A stretch of 64,000 nucleotides of DNA from contig JAIGNY010000879.1 in NCBI GenBank assembly GCA_020152595.1, positions 487,001-551,000 of the forward strand. Direction: 5' to 3'. A program made the translations under genes and the position numbers. The notes below the pieces were generated by a model. The model was not told the DNA's origin and did not search any database. It was given only the letters and a program-made list of their open reading frames with translations. This DNA is from Chiridota heheva (Eukaryota; Echinodermata; Holothuroidea; Apodida; Chiridotidae). Positions 48,273 through 58,140 of this stretch are shown here, piece by piece. Within the stretch, counting starts at the first letter, position 1; the number at the start of each line of letters is the position of its first letter.

Positions 48273-49622
48273 AACCAGAACCAAAAGGTTTTGTGGTTCC
48301 AATGCTTTTTTCATATGCTGATTGATTTGTAAGTTTTGTATCAGCTGTCATGTCATTGCATATCATGAAATATGTTTCACGATATTCATTTATGAGCCAC
48401 ACCCACCATACAGATCAATAGAAAGGTTGACAACATTAGCATTTGCACAATAACTAACAACAATATCATAGCAAGTATGATGCAAAAACAGTTACTCATT
48501 TATCCAATCTCTAAAAAAATTTCATAAAGCCCCACCCACTCATTAATATTCATGACATCACTACCACAACATTAGAACATATGTACAGACCATGACCCAT
48601 CTGTGTACCAAATATGGCATAAATCTGATATACCATTAATGAGATATGGTGTTTATATCATTTAGCACTTTCACATATGATTAAGCCACACCCACCATGC
48701 ATATTAATGACATCTGTTGATAGTATAAGCATGTACACAATAACCAACAATATTATCATGCCCACTATAATGCAAAACATACAGTTGCTCACTTATTCAA
48801 ACTTTTTGCTTTTAAGCCCACTTATTAATATGCATGGTATTACCAACAAAAACAACAGGGTACACCTATACACCATGGGCTGTGTACCACATATGACATG
48901 AATCCAATTCATAGTTCTTGAGATATCATGTTTACAAGCTTTTTGTTTACAAAATTATATTAAGCCCCGCCCACGATGCATATTAATAAGTAAACATTTT
49001 TATACCATGAACATGTACACACCATCATAATTGTACTGAATATGAAACAAAACCAACATGCTATTGTTGAAATATGAACATTCCAAATTTGTACATTAAG
49101 CCCTGCCTACTCATCAATATGCACAACAACACCACCAAAAACAATAGGGCATATCTACAGACCAAGGGCTATCTGTATACCAAAATGACATGAATTCAGT
49201 TTACTGTTCTTGAGATACCGTGTTTACAAGCTCTTTTCAGGAAAATCATATTAAGCCCTGCCCACTATGCATATTAATGAAATTCAACATTTTTACACAA
49301 TGAACATGTACACACCAGCTTACCTCATAATTACCCCAAATATGAAACAAAACAGATGCGATTATTAAAATATGAGCATTTCCAGATTTTTACATTAAGC
49401 CCCACCTACTCATTAATATGCATGACATCACCATCAAACACAATAGGGCACATCTATGGATCATGGCTATCTGTGTGCCACATATGACATTAATCCAATG
49501 TACCACTTTTGAGATATCGCGTTTATGAGCTGGCTGTCACAAACACACACACATACATACACACATACACACACACATGCCATCATGACCACATAGGTTC
49601 CTGATGTTATCCCATCGGAACC
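48273..49622. mobile_element. Hairpin-ended non-coding element, complete (~1.35 kb)
   Basis: Same termini as 37502-38541: start ACCAGAACCAAAAGGTTTTG, end GGTTCCTGATGTTATCCCATCGGAACC preceded by a CACACA run and GAGCTGGCTGTCACA. The body has one more internal sub-repeat than the other complete copy. Non-coding. Confidence 0.75.
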
Positions 49623-49872
49623 AAAAACAGAAGCTTTACAAATATTTTTTACTTTAAGAGTGAAATCTTATCCCCATCCTTAATTTATTAGAAGCATTAA
49701 AACTTACAAATCTTGAGAAAAGAAATTCTTAGATATTCATACATAATACCCGAGTGCCAAACCAAAAGGTATCTACGACAAGTCTTCATAACACACACTG
49801 TATCTGCATAAAATAGTGCACTATACTTGCATGATAAAGTAGTAATAGTTTGTCCCCTTATATCTCAAAAGC

Positions 49873-50275
49873 TTAAAGGATTAGTTCAGGGGTCAAGCAA
49901 GTTCATCTCATATGAAAAAAAAAAAGGACTTCAAAACAAACAAAATGGTGAAGAAAGCATTCAAAATTGTATTCTGTTAAGGAAGTATCTAAGTTCAAAG
50001 TCCTGTATCATTTGTGTGGAAACGACTGAAATCAGACTAGTTGTGACATCACAGCCTCAGTTTCCTCAAAGTCTGTATGTATTCTATCATATTTTTTTGT
50101 GAATTGAGGCTTTAAAACCATTGGATATGACAGGAAGGTCACAAAACAGAATCTAGTAAGGTAATTATAAGCTACCACCAGAAGTAACTTTGAGGAAAAA
50201 TAGTTCAAACAGAAAAAAGTTAAATCAATATTCTTCAAAACACCTTAACATTTGTTAAGAAAGTGCAGATGAGGT
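49873..50275 (+). mobile_element. Dispersed repeat, ~0.4 kb, second copy
   Basis: Begins AGGATTAGTTCAGGGGTCAA and contains AACGACTGAAATCAGACTAG and GTGACATCACAGCCTCAG. Same family as 36645-37030. Confidence 0.65.
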
Positions 50276-50843
50276 CACCAACTTTCCATAGTAGACTTAC
50301 TACAGCAGTCCTTTGTACCTAGATAAGACGCAGCTTTAATCTTGAATATCTCTATAACGGAATAAGATTTAGGTACTTTTTTTACCATTTTGTTTCTATT
50401 AAAGTCCTCTTTTAGGTAAGATCAAATTGTTTGCACACTGAACTAATACACTTACTAACAAATACTTTGGAATATAAAAACTGAACATTTCATGATGGAA
50501 GAACAAAGTATAGTCTGCGCAATCAACAAACATTGGTGTCTTTTGGATAAGTATATAAAAATCAAACAAATGAAATCCATTCACATTTGATGGCAGCACA
50601 ACCTTTCTTTCTTATCTAAACATGTTTCCTTTTTTCTGAGTACTTTTCTAACACTGAGTACTTTCCTAACACTCTTCAAGACAAATTTCACTACAATGTA
50701 CTGCCCCCAAACCCTATGTCATCTCATTTCGGTGCGTAGTACGAGGTAGCAACTGACTAGGAACAGAAAGGATATGATGAGTAGTGAAAACTGGTAGATG
50801 TACCAGAAGACGACCGCTACAAACAGGATGGTCATGAACTTAC

Positions 50844-50958
50844 TTTCGATTTGGTCATCATCTTCATCGCAGCTGATGCTTCCAGGGGTCGTGTTTCCCG
50901 AGAGAAGACTCACCTCTTCCATTTGCTTCTGCAGAGCTAGCAGTTTGCTCTCGTAATC
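50844..50958 (-). CDS. unc-104/KIF1: Kinesin-3 exon: end of coiled coil and acidic linker
   Basis: Encodes DYESKLLALQKQMEEVSLLS, GNTTPGSISC and the acidic DEDDDQIE. DYESKLxALQKQM is a KIF1/UNC-104 signature and an acidic run before WTE is typical of the family. Acceptor TTTTTCAG, donor GTAAGT; it leaves with one base (A), which with CC of the next exon makes Thr before WTEAEQQ. The frame stays open for 41 codons beyond the donor (see findings). A second consensus donor inside the exon (at 50913) would break the frame. Confidence 0.95.
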
Positions 50959-51036
50959 CTGAAAAATGAAAATACTTAGCATTTATTTATACTCTTTTAC
51001 TTTGCAGTCTGTTCAGAAAACAATTACATGTGAATA

Positions 51037-51165
51037 ACAGTTTGCTTTCGTAATCCTGAAAAGTTATAACAAAAATTGAAGAAGTTGTGTGTTTGAGAGA
51101 AGAGTCAACTCTTTCATCTGCTTCTGAGTTTATTCTATTTATATCCTATTACTTTGGCAGTCCTG
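51037..51165 (-). pseudogene. Degenerate copy of the 50844-50958 exon start
   Basis: Segments of the exon below and of its upstream intron recur here in the same order. The acceptor-side motif (plus strand GCTTTCGTAATCCTGAAAA) and the interior TCATCTGCTTCTGAG match the real exon at TTTGCTCTCGTAATCCTG and CCATTTGCTTCTGCAG. Intron-derived pieces such as TTTATA...TTACTTT...GCAGTC also recur. The pieces are separated and rearranged, so no intact exon remains. It looks like an old local duplication. Confidence 0.65.
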
Positions 51166-51400
51166 CTAAGAATGCAACACATGTGAAGTAACATACAAAA
51201 TTGTCATTTGAATATCTTAAAAAAAGTGAAACAGTAACTAAATAATAACAATAATCTACAAGGACTACAGAGCTTTAAGAGCTCACAAAACTAGCATTTA
51301 CCCATATGGGTAAGAGTCAAGTATTCTCCTAAGAATTAAAGAATGTAAATAATAATGAGATGAGATGAGACAATGCATTGTCTCGTAAAGTCAAACTTAC

Positions 51401-51473
51401 TAGTCTCTGCTGCTCCAGGAGTAAATCTGCTTCTTCCTTTTCTTTCTTAAACTGAGCTTCCATTGCAAGCAAC
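51401..51473 (-). CDS. unc-104/KIF1: Kinesin-3 exon: coiled coil after FHA
   Basis: Encodes LLAMEAQFKKEKEEADLLLE and QQRL, a heptad-rich charged helix matching CC2 of KIF1 kinesins. Acceptor CCCAAAG, preceded on the transcript by a T-rich run; donor GTAAGT. 73 nt, entering with one base that completes Arg and leaving in phase 0, so that QQRL joins DYESKL in the next exon exactly as in the family. Confidence 0.94.
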
Positions 51474-51532
51474 CTTTGGGAAAAAAAAAAAAAACTCAGT
51501 ATAATGATTTAGAGAGAGAAAAATGCAGACAG

Positions 51533-51622
51533 ACTGACTTCAAGGTCTATGGCAAATTGACTTCAAGGTCTATGGCAGATTGACTTCAAGGTCTATGACA
51601 GATTGGCTTCAAGGTCTATAGA
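51533..51622. repeat. 27-bp short tandem array
   Basis: Four units of GACTTCAAGGTCTATGGCAG + ATT(G). Confidence 0.9.
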
Positions 51623-51775
51623 ACATGTAGCAATTTCTGTATTGGTTGAAGAGTATTAAAATCTGACAACATCAATTTTTGAATTTTGAAAATAACACGT
51701 TTAGTTTTTGAGTTGTGACCGACCAAAATGATCAATTTTTAATTTATGCCAAATTTGTGATTTGAAGAAGTTCAT

Positions 51776-51902
51776 TCTGAGCAAAGACCCAATCAGCAGG
51801 CTCGCCATCATCACCGCTGGTGTGGTGTGTGGGGACTTTTCACGCTCCTGACGCGCTTGCTGGAGATGGTTGAAGTAGAAGACATGGTAATGCCCAAATA
51901 TT
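51776..51902 (-). pseudogene. Decayed copy of the 52695-52884 kinesin exon
   Basis: On the minus strand this stretch reads [20 protein letters not shown] followed by REKSPHTTP, nearly identical to the neighbouring exon. Compared with that exon, one C is missing on the plus strand in the ACCGCT(C)GGTGTGG segment, so the second half reads out of frame. The last ~20 nt of the parent exon and its donor are not recognisable. The first codons of the parent exon are also altered and no clear acceptor precedes it. It lies between the real exon and the next one, separated from the parent by the 52130-52685 array. Probably a dead tandem exon duplicate. Confidence 0.85.
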
Positions 51903-52129
51903 ATGACAGCGTGGGCAACCCAAAATCAAAATGTATTTATTTATATTTCTGTCCAAAATGTCAGAATAGTCTATTCCTACTAAAATTTGATTGAAAGTAT
52001 GCATGGTAAACACTCAAAAAGTTTTGATCTGATTATGCTAAACTCCTTCAAAGAATAAAGACAGACATTCAAAAGAGAAAGATAATCAAAATCGAGTATC
52101 AAGTTCACCTTGTAAATGCATCAAAATTG

Positions 52130-52685
52130 GCTTCTTCATGAATATTCAGATGTGCGATAAAACTATTAAGCAACGTTACATTCGCATATAAGTATTCGGG
52201 TAAGTGATAAAGCTTTATCAAACAACATTCAATCCGCATATATAATTATTCGTGTATGTCATAAGGCTATATCAAACAACATTCAATCCGCATATATGAT
52301 TATTCGTGTATGTCATAAAGCTATATCAAACAAAATCAAATCCACATATATGGATATTCGGATATGTGAGAAAGTTATATCAAACAATATCCGCATATAT
52401 GAATTTTCGGATATGGTAATAAAGCTATATCAAACAACATTAAATCGGTGTATGAATATAAATAAGGATACGAGGAAAAGCTATATCGCTGAAACAACAT
52501 TAAATCGACATAAATGAATTTTCAAATATGTGATAAAGCTATATCAAACAATTTAAATCTGCATAGATGAATATTTGGATTGATGATAAAGGTATATCAA
52601 GCAACATTTAATCTGCATATATGAATATTCAAATATATGATACGGCTATATAAAACAACACTGAATCTGCATTTATGAATATTTA
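52130..52685. repeat. ~54-bp minisatellite abutting a splice donor
   Basis: About ten degenerate units containing GATAAAGCTATATCAAACAA, CATTAAATCCGCATATATGA and ATATTCGGATATG. It fills the intron between exon 52695-52884 and its decayed copy, ending within about 10-15 nt of the donor. Confidence 0.9.
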
Positions 52686-52694
52686 TGCTCTCAC

Positions 52695-52884
52695 CTCTGC
52701 TCCATTTCCTCCTTGAGATCAATTCCTTGTTTTTGAAGAAGTTCATTCTGAGCAAACACCCAATCAGCGGGCTCCCCACCATCACCGCTCGGTGTGGTGT
52801 GTGGGGACTTTTCACGCTCCTGACGCACTTGTTGGGGATGGTTGAAGCGAAAGACATGGTAATGTCCAAATATTATTCGGTAGC
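52695..52884 (-). CDS. unc-104/KIF1: Kinesin-3 exon: end of FHA and linker helix
   Basis: Encodes [20 protein letters not shown], then [18 protein letters not shown] and [20 protein letters not shown], ending [14 protein letters not shown] is the last FHA strand of KIF1 proteins; the [16 protein letters not shown] segment starts the next coiled coil. Acceptor TTCCACAG, donor GTGAGA. A tandem array begins within about 15 nt of the donor. A frame-broken copy of this exon lies at 51776-51902. Confidence 0.96.
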
Positions 52885-53469
52885 CTGTGGAAAACATACA
52901 GCAAAGAAAGGCACACATATTGAAAAGTCATTTTTAACTTATTGCTCATATTTGTCAATAGAATTCTGTGTTGAAAATTGAACAATGTAATTTATAATTA
53001 AAACTTAAAGAAAAATCTAAACAGTGGTGATTTTAACTTCAATTCCTTAAAGATAAAACAGAACTTGTATGTTAAATATGACTGTGAATTGTCTTGGAAA
53101 GTGGGAGGCACTCTACGCAAAAAATCACAAACGGTGGGGGAGGGGGCGGGGGCTAGGGAGATACGTGGGAAGCCATGCCCCAGATTGAAAATGTTAAAAG
53201 ATCTGTCCAACTGTGAAAACGTACCAATTTGCTAAAAAGTGAGTTGGAACAGGCACCCCTTCATCCGAGCCACAAAGGAAAGTTTGGTTTCTTCAAGTCA
53301 AGGACTTACACCCACAATTTTGAAACCTATTTAAAGCAGTTTTGTTTGCATCACTGTAATTTCAATGTATTTCTTTATAAATATTAGAGAAAAATAAAAC
53401 AAATTTTGTCAAACTAGTCAAGCTCCACATCAAAGATCCAAACTGGCCTCCAATGCCTTCATTAAGTTA

Positions 53470-54025
53470 TTCAACAGATTAGTTCAGTGGTCATACAAGT
53501 TTATCTTTCATGAAAGCGGACTTTAAAGTAAACAAAATGATGCAGAATGTACTTCAATATTTTCTTCTGTAAAGAGAAATTCAAGCTCTCGCTTATCTGT
53601 GTAGAAATGACTGGTGTAGTAAGTTTACTATGGAAGTTTGGTGTCCTCACATTTTTAACAATTGTTAAATGTATTTTTTTTAATAATATTTTAAACACTT
53701 TTTCACTATTTGAATGATTTTTTCTTGACCTTTCGTCAGGTGGTATCTAATAATTACCCTTAAAAGATTCTGTTTTACTACTTTTCTGACAAATCCAATG
53801 GTTTATAAGCCACCAATTGAAGAACAAAATATGATAGAATACATAAAGAGTTTGAGGAATCTGAGGCTGTGATGTCACAACTAGTCTGATTTCAGTCGTT
53901 TCTACACAAATAATACCAACCTTTAATTTCAATATCTCCTTAACGGAACAAGTTTTTTGAATACTTTCTTCACCATTTTTTCATTTAAGATAAACCTGAT
54001 TGATCCCTGAAGTACTCCTTTAAGC
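53470..54025. mobile_element. Fold-back arrangement of dispersed repeat
   Basis: The left arm (53476-53600) reads GATTAGTTCAGTGGTCATAC...AAACAAAATGATG on plus. The right arm (53860-54025) carries the inverse (CACCATTTTTTCATTTAAGA...CCTGAAGTACTCC), so the two arms face each other. Related to 36645 and 49873. It lies just downstream (transcript sense) of the FHA core exon. Confidence 0.55.
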
Positions 54026-54098
54026 TGAAGATGTTGTTTTCCTTTGGTACCATTGTTTTCCATTGGTACCGTACAAACAATCAGAGAATACACCTTAC

Positions 54099-54265
54099 CA
54101 GTTTTCATTATCATTGGTTCCGTGATTTCTTTCCCGTTCACAAAACAGGTGCAATTCTCCTGCGGGATGAGGACCACCTCTTCATTCTTGTTTTCAAACT
54201 TGCAGTGTTCCTCGCTGATGTTTGTACCGGTCAACTGGATGTCCGATGATGTGCTTTGGCCAATT
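54099..54265 (-). CDS. unc-104/KIF1: Kinesin-3 exon: FHA core
   Basis: Encodes IGQSTSSDIQLTGTNISEEH, CKFENKNEEVVLIPQEN and FVNGKEITEPMIMKTG. FHA domains bind phosphothreonine peptides; in kinesin-3 this one is mainly structural and cargo-adaptor linked. The SxxH (SEEH) and NG motifs are present. The Arg that usually follows the first conserved Gly (GR) is Gln here (GQ). Acceptor TTTGCAG, donor GTAAGG. The exon ends with one base of a Gly codon. Confidence 0.96.
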
Positions 54266-54468
54266 CTGCAAATTCAAACCAAAATATGAGTTGGAAAAGA
54301 ATATCGTAATATATGATAGAAGTCAGTCAACCTCACTATTACTGTATGCCATGCATGCATACCCTTTTCTAGCACTGTACCATCCTTGCATTATTCCTCC
54401 CTCTCAGACATGATATTGATAAAACATTAAATTAATGTCATGTGAGACCAGTACAGCCAATGAGATGA

Positions 54469-54603
54469 GGTGGGATTGGGGGGGGGGGAGGGGAGGTGGG
54501 GAGGGGGAATGGGGATGGGGGAGGGGAGGGGAATGGGGATGGGGAAGGGGAGGGGAGGGGAGGGGATGGGATGGGGAAGGGGAGGGAGGGGGTGAAGGGG
54601 GTA
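54469..54603. repeat. Polypurine G-rich tract
   Basis: About 135 bp of GGGGA/GGGGAT/GGGAGG repeats on plus. On the transcript strand it is a C/T tract about 200 nt upstream of the FHA core acceptor. G-quadruplex and triplex potential. Confidence 0.9.
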
Positions 54604-54804
54604 CATTGCTCCTGGGCCCAGGGTCATAGAAGGCCTGGGCCTTAGGGGGCCCAAGTTGTAGGGGGCCGGGGTCGTATGGGCCTGTCTTAAAGGAGCCCAT
54701 AAAAATGGTGTCAAAAGGAGTCAACCATCTAACAGTCTGTGTAATCAACTTTGGCTTATCAAACGAACTTGTGTGTTCAAGACACCCTCAGGCCTGCATT
54801 AGCT

Positions 54805-55535
54805 CTCAGTGGCCCAGTATGAGACACAGGCACATACATGCTTAAACATAGTATCATGTGGCCCAGTATAAGACACAGGCACATACATGCTTTAACATAG
54901 TACCGTGTGGCCCAGTATGAAACACAGGCACATACATGCTTTAACATAGTATCATGTGATCCAGTATAAGACACCGGTACATACATGCTTTAACATAGTA
55001 TCATGTGACCCAGTATGAGACACAGGCACATACATGCTTTGACATAGTATCATGTGATCCAGTATGAGACACAGGTACATACACGCTTTAACATAGTATT
55101 ATGTGGCCCAGTATGAAACACAGGCACATACATGCTTAAACATAGTATCATGTGGCCCAGTATGAAACACAGGCACATACATGTTTAAACATAGTATCAT
55201 GTGACCCAGTATAAGACACAGGTACATACATGCTTAAACATAGTATCATGTGGCCCAGTATGAAACACAGGCACATACATGTTTAAACATAGTATCATGT
55301 GACCCAGTATGAGACACAGGCACATACATGCTTAAACATAGTATCATGTGACCCAGTATAAGACACAGGTACATACATGCTTTAACATAGTATCATGTGG
55401 CCCAGTATAAGACACAGGCACATACATGCTTTGACATAGTATCATGTGATCCAGTATGAGACACAGGCACATACAAGCTTTAACATAGTATCATGTGACC
55501 CAGTATAAGACACAGGCACATACATGCTTAAACAT
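54805..55535. repeat. 49-bp minisatellite, about 15 units
   Basis: Units CCCAGTATGAGACACAGGCA, CATACATGCTTTAACATAGT and ATCATGTGG, with sub-types (GATCC/GGCCC; GCTTAAAC/GCTTTAAC/GCTTTGAC) in alternating order. Between the two FHA exons. Confidence 0.95.
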
Positions 55536-55659
55536 TTGTGGTAAATTTGGGTTTTTGAGGATGTATATGGCACAGTGACAGTTGGAGGCAAATGTGCCAA
55601 ATTACATCATGGATGCTGATCTCCGGTTTCCATGGCCCAAAGGAGAGCATCTGACTCAC

Positions 55660-55785
55660 CCTGGATCCACTGTGTACCAAATATGACATTTGTACCATGT
55701 AATGTCATGAAATAAGGTGTTTATGAGCATTTTCATATTAAGCCATGCCCACTTAGCATATTAAGCCACACCAACTCACTTTGTG
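55660..55785. mobile_element. Fragment of hairpin-ended element
   Basis: Contains GTACCAAATATGACATTTGT, AAATAAGGTGTTTATGAGC and AAGCCATGCCCACTTAGCAT as in the complete copies. It runs up to the donor of the exon at 55780, whose GTGAGT lies in ACTCACT at its edge. Confidence 0.6.
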
Positions 55786-55935
55786 GTTCCTTCCTTGATG
55801 TAATACAGGAGACACTCGGACATTAGCGGATCCTCATTGAGGTTGACAAGATGGGGCTGGTTCTTAGGGGAGAAGACTCCAAGGGTTTTTCCATCCTCTC
55901 GTATGGCCACGCCCATTTCTGCTAGCATCTCCTCC
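55780..55935 (-). CDS. unc-104/KIF1: Kinesin-3 exon: start of FHA domain
   Basis: Encodes [36 protein letters not shown] and [16 protein letters not shown]. The [20 protein letters not shown] block is among the most conserved parts of kinesin-3 and opens the FHA domain. Acceptor TTTTTAG, donor GTGAGT. The exon ends with AA, completed to Lys by the next exon. A partial copy of the dispersed hairpin-ended repeat lies directly downstream of the donor (55660-55779). Confidence 0.96.
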
Positions 55936-56087
55936 CTAAAAATTAAAGAAGGAATGGCAATAGACTTTTTCAAACAGATTTTAGCTGAATGTGAATTCTT
56001 CAGTACTTTGATCAATCACCTGCTGGGGGTATTTTCCCTTTGTTCCCTATAAACCAATGAGCTGCAGTTGCTGGAGGAAAAGTTGTA

Positions 56088-56222
56088 AGCAACATTGCAT
56101 GCACGTATCACCTTAATTTATAATGCATGCATGATTAGCAACAATGCATGTGCGTATTACCTTCATGTATAATGCATGTATGATTAGCAACAATGCATGT
56201 GCGTAATGCATGTATGATTAGC
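56088..56222. repeat. ~50-bp tandem repeat, three units
   Basis: ATAATGCATGCATGATTAGC, AACAATGCATGTGCGTA and TTACCTTCATGTATAA repeat in order. Confidence 0.85.
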
Positions 56223-56522
56223 GTTTGAGAGCATTTTTTTCATATGCTTGGTCCCATACCATGCATGAATTGTGCAGATGGCAAGAATCCCCCAGTATAT
56301 GATTGGTTTATGAGATTCCCCCGGTATACATACCATGGTCCATTAAATGAATTTCGGCCATGTGGAATTATTTGAATTAGTTTTCCCAAAATAGCCAATT
56401 CAGATTTGAAAAGGCCGTAAGAAGTGCTTATAGTGATCGATAAGATAACCAAGGTAGGCTACTGTGTGAAAGTTGTTTTGTCCACATCTGTAGAAGTCTT
56501 TTTTAAAGCATTTGTGATTACA

Positions 56523-56699
56523 AGTAGTGGCGGTGGTATGAGGGGTATGGGGGGGTTTTTCCCCCCTCCCCCACGAGATCGCTTTGCCTCCCACTTGTCC
56601 CCCAGAAAATTTTGTACGATTTATAGGATTTTGACCAGCCCCCATGAGACAAACTTGCCTCTCTCTTGCCAAGTGACCAAAATCCTGGCACCGTCACTG
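56523..56699. mobile_element. Small MITE-like remnant
   Basis: Ends are imperfect inverted repeats: AGTAGTGGCGGTGGTATG at left, and at right the inverse of AGTGACGGTGCCAGGATTTT. Interior is rich in C and G runs. Non-coding. Confidence 0.45.
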
Positions 56700-56960
56700 A
56701 GTACAAGTTGGCAATTGGAACTTCATATTCAGAAATGTATATGACAACAAAAAAAAGTATTGAAAAATTGCAAGGTGAAAATCTGAAAGAATATTTGTTA
56801 ATGCATATATGTGTATACAGTTGACCAAAGCATATCCGATCAAAACAAAAGCCAATCAATAGTGAGTTCAGTCTTGAGCTTGGTCAACTAAAATGAATAA
56901 TGACAACTTGACCATTGCAATGGTAGTTTATCTCAGCCCCAAAGGTATACACGTTCTTAC

Positions 56961-57040
56961 CTGTTAAGTCTGATGTCTTCTGTTTTCTTCAATTTCTCCT
57001 CCCAAGTTTCATTTAGCTCTGCTATAAGTTTTTCTGACTC
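56961..57040 (-). CDS. unc-104/KIF1: Kinesin-3 exon: coiled coil before FHA
   Basis: Encodes ESEKLIAELNETWEEKLKK followed by TEDIRLNR. This is the short CC1 helix of KIF1-type kinesins, known in the family to fold back on the neck coil in autoinhibition. Acceptor is a long T tract ending CTAG; donor is GTAAGA. 80 nt, entering in phase 0 and leaving with two bases of an Arg codon. Confidence 0.95.
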
Positions 57041-57125
57041 CTAGAAAAAAAAAATCACTAATCTATAACTGCAACGAAAATCAACAATAGTGACTGGACT
57101 CGTGTAAATTTGCAAACATAAACCT

Positions 57126-57435
57126 GTGGGATCATGGATGTGGCCTGGGGTTTCAACAGGGTGTCACAACCCCAGTATGTGGTATCATGGATGTGGCCTG
57201 GGGTGTCAACAGGGTGTCACAACCCCAGTATCATATGTGGTATGGGGTGTCAACAGGGTGTCACAACCCCAGGATGTGGTATCATGGATGTGGCCTGGGG
57301 TGTCAACAGGGTGTCACAACCCCAGTATGTGGTATCATGGATGTGGCCTAGGGTGTCAACAGGGTGTCACAACCTCAGTATGTGGTATCATGCATGTGGC
57401 CTGGGGTGTCAACAGGGTGTAACAACCACAGTATA
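57126..57435. repeat. 53-bp minisatellite, six units
   Basis: Units TGTGGTATCATGGATGTGGC, CTGGGGTGTCAACAGGGTGT and CACAACCCCAGTA. One unit is shortened. Between two kinesin exons. Confidence 0.95.
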
Positions 57436-57595
57436 TATATTCTTTAAAAGAACCAAACAGAACTAAAAGTCCTAATTTTGATGGCCCACTAAAAGAACAG
57501 ATCAAAATGTGATGGGATTTATGCAAAATGTAACTATTCAACTTTCACTCTAATTTCACTCAATTATCAAAATACAACACAAAAGTTATCCTGAC

Positions 57596-57809
57596 CTTTA
57601 ACCTATCCAGAGCATCTTCTTTTGAGGATGATGTTATCTTTGGAATGACATTGGACATGGTGGCGTTGGCATTGTTGACATCGATGCCCTCAGCTTGGAG
57701 CAGCTCTCGTAGTCTGTGCACCTCCTCTTTGAGTTCGCGGATGAGTTTGGCATTGGGATCTTCATTGATGATGGCTTTGCAAACGATGCTCTTTGCTCTG
57801 TCTGCATAT
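57596..57809 (-). CDS. unc-104/KIF1: Kinesin-3 exon: neck linker and neck coil
   Basis: Starts [19 protein letters not shown] and continues with [19 protein letters not shown], the neck-linker and neck-coil sequence of kinesin-3 that governs dimerisation and processivity. The second half ([20 protein letters not shown]) is a less conserved Ser-rich linker ending DRLK. Acceptor CACCAG is normal. The donor reads AAG|GTCAGG, a poor match to consensus, but it is the only one that joins in frame to ESEKLIAELNE in the next exon. Confidence 0.95.
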
Positions 57810-57876
57810 CTGGTGGCAGCAGAAAAATGAAATTGGATTGATTGATTAATCGATTGATTAATCGATTGATTATATG

Positions 57877-58140
57877 ATGATGGTTTGTTTTAACAGCACC
57901 GCAACAGTCAGAATGAAATGTGCCAAGAGGGTGTTAATAAATAATGGTGTAAGAGTTAGGTTAGTGAGGAGATGGAAGGTTTGTAAGGGAGATAAAGGGG
58001 GAAAGGCTGAACGAGGGGGAAAAATTTAGGTGAAAAGAAAGGAGTGTGTAGGGTCAGGTGTAGAAAGGGAGGAGGGGAGAAGATTATGTGTGTACGATGA
58101 GGTCAAAAAGCATCAGAGAGGTTAACTAATATAAGAACTA
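57877..58140 (-). mobile_element. Old relative of the RNase H LINE 3' end
   Basis: GGTTTGTTTTAACAGCACCG CAACAGTCAGAATGAAATGTGCC followed by purine-rich GGGAGATAAAGGGGGAAAGG resembles the 3' regions at 39060, 44310 and 46290. Diverged. Confidence 0.45.

Noticed and set aside
50905-50920. Consensus donor GAAGAG|GTGAGT inside exon 50844-50958
   Set aside because: Splicing there leaves phase 0, while the next exon needs one preceding base; the join would shift frame. The GTAAGT at 50838-50843 fits.
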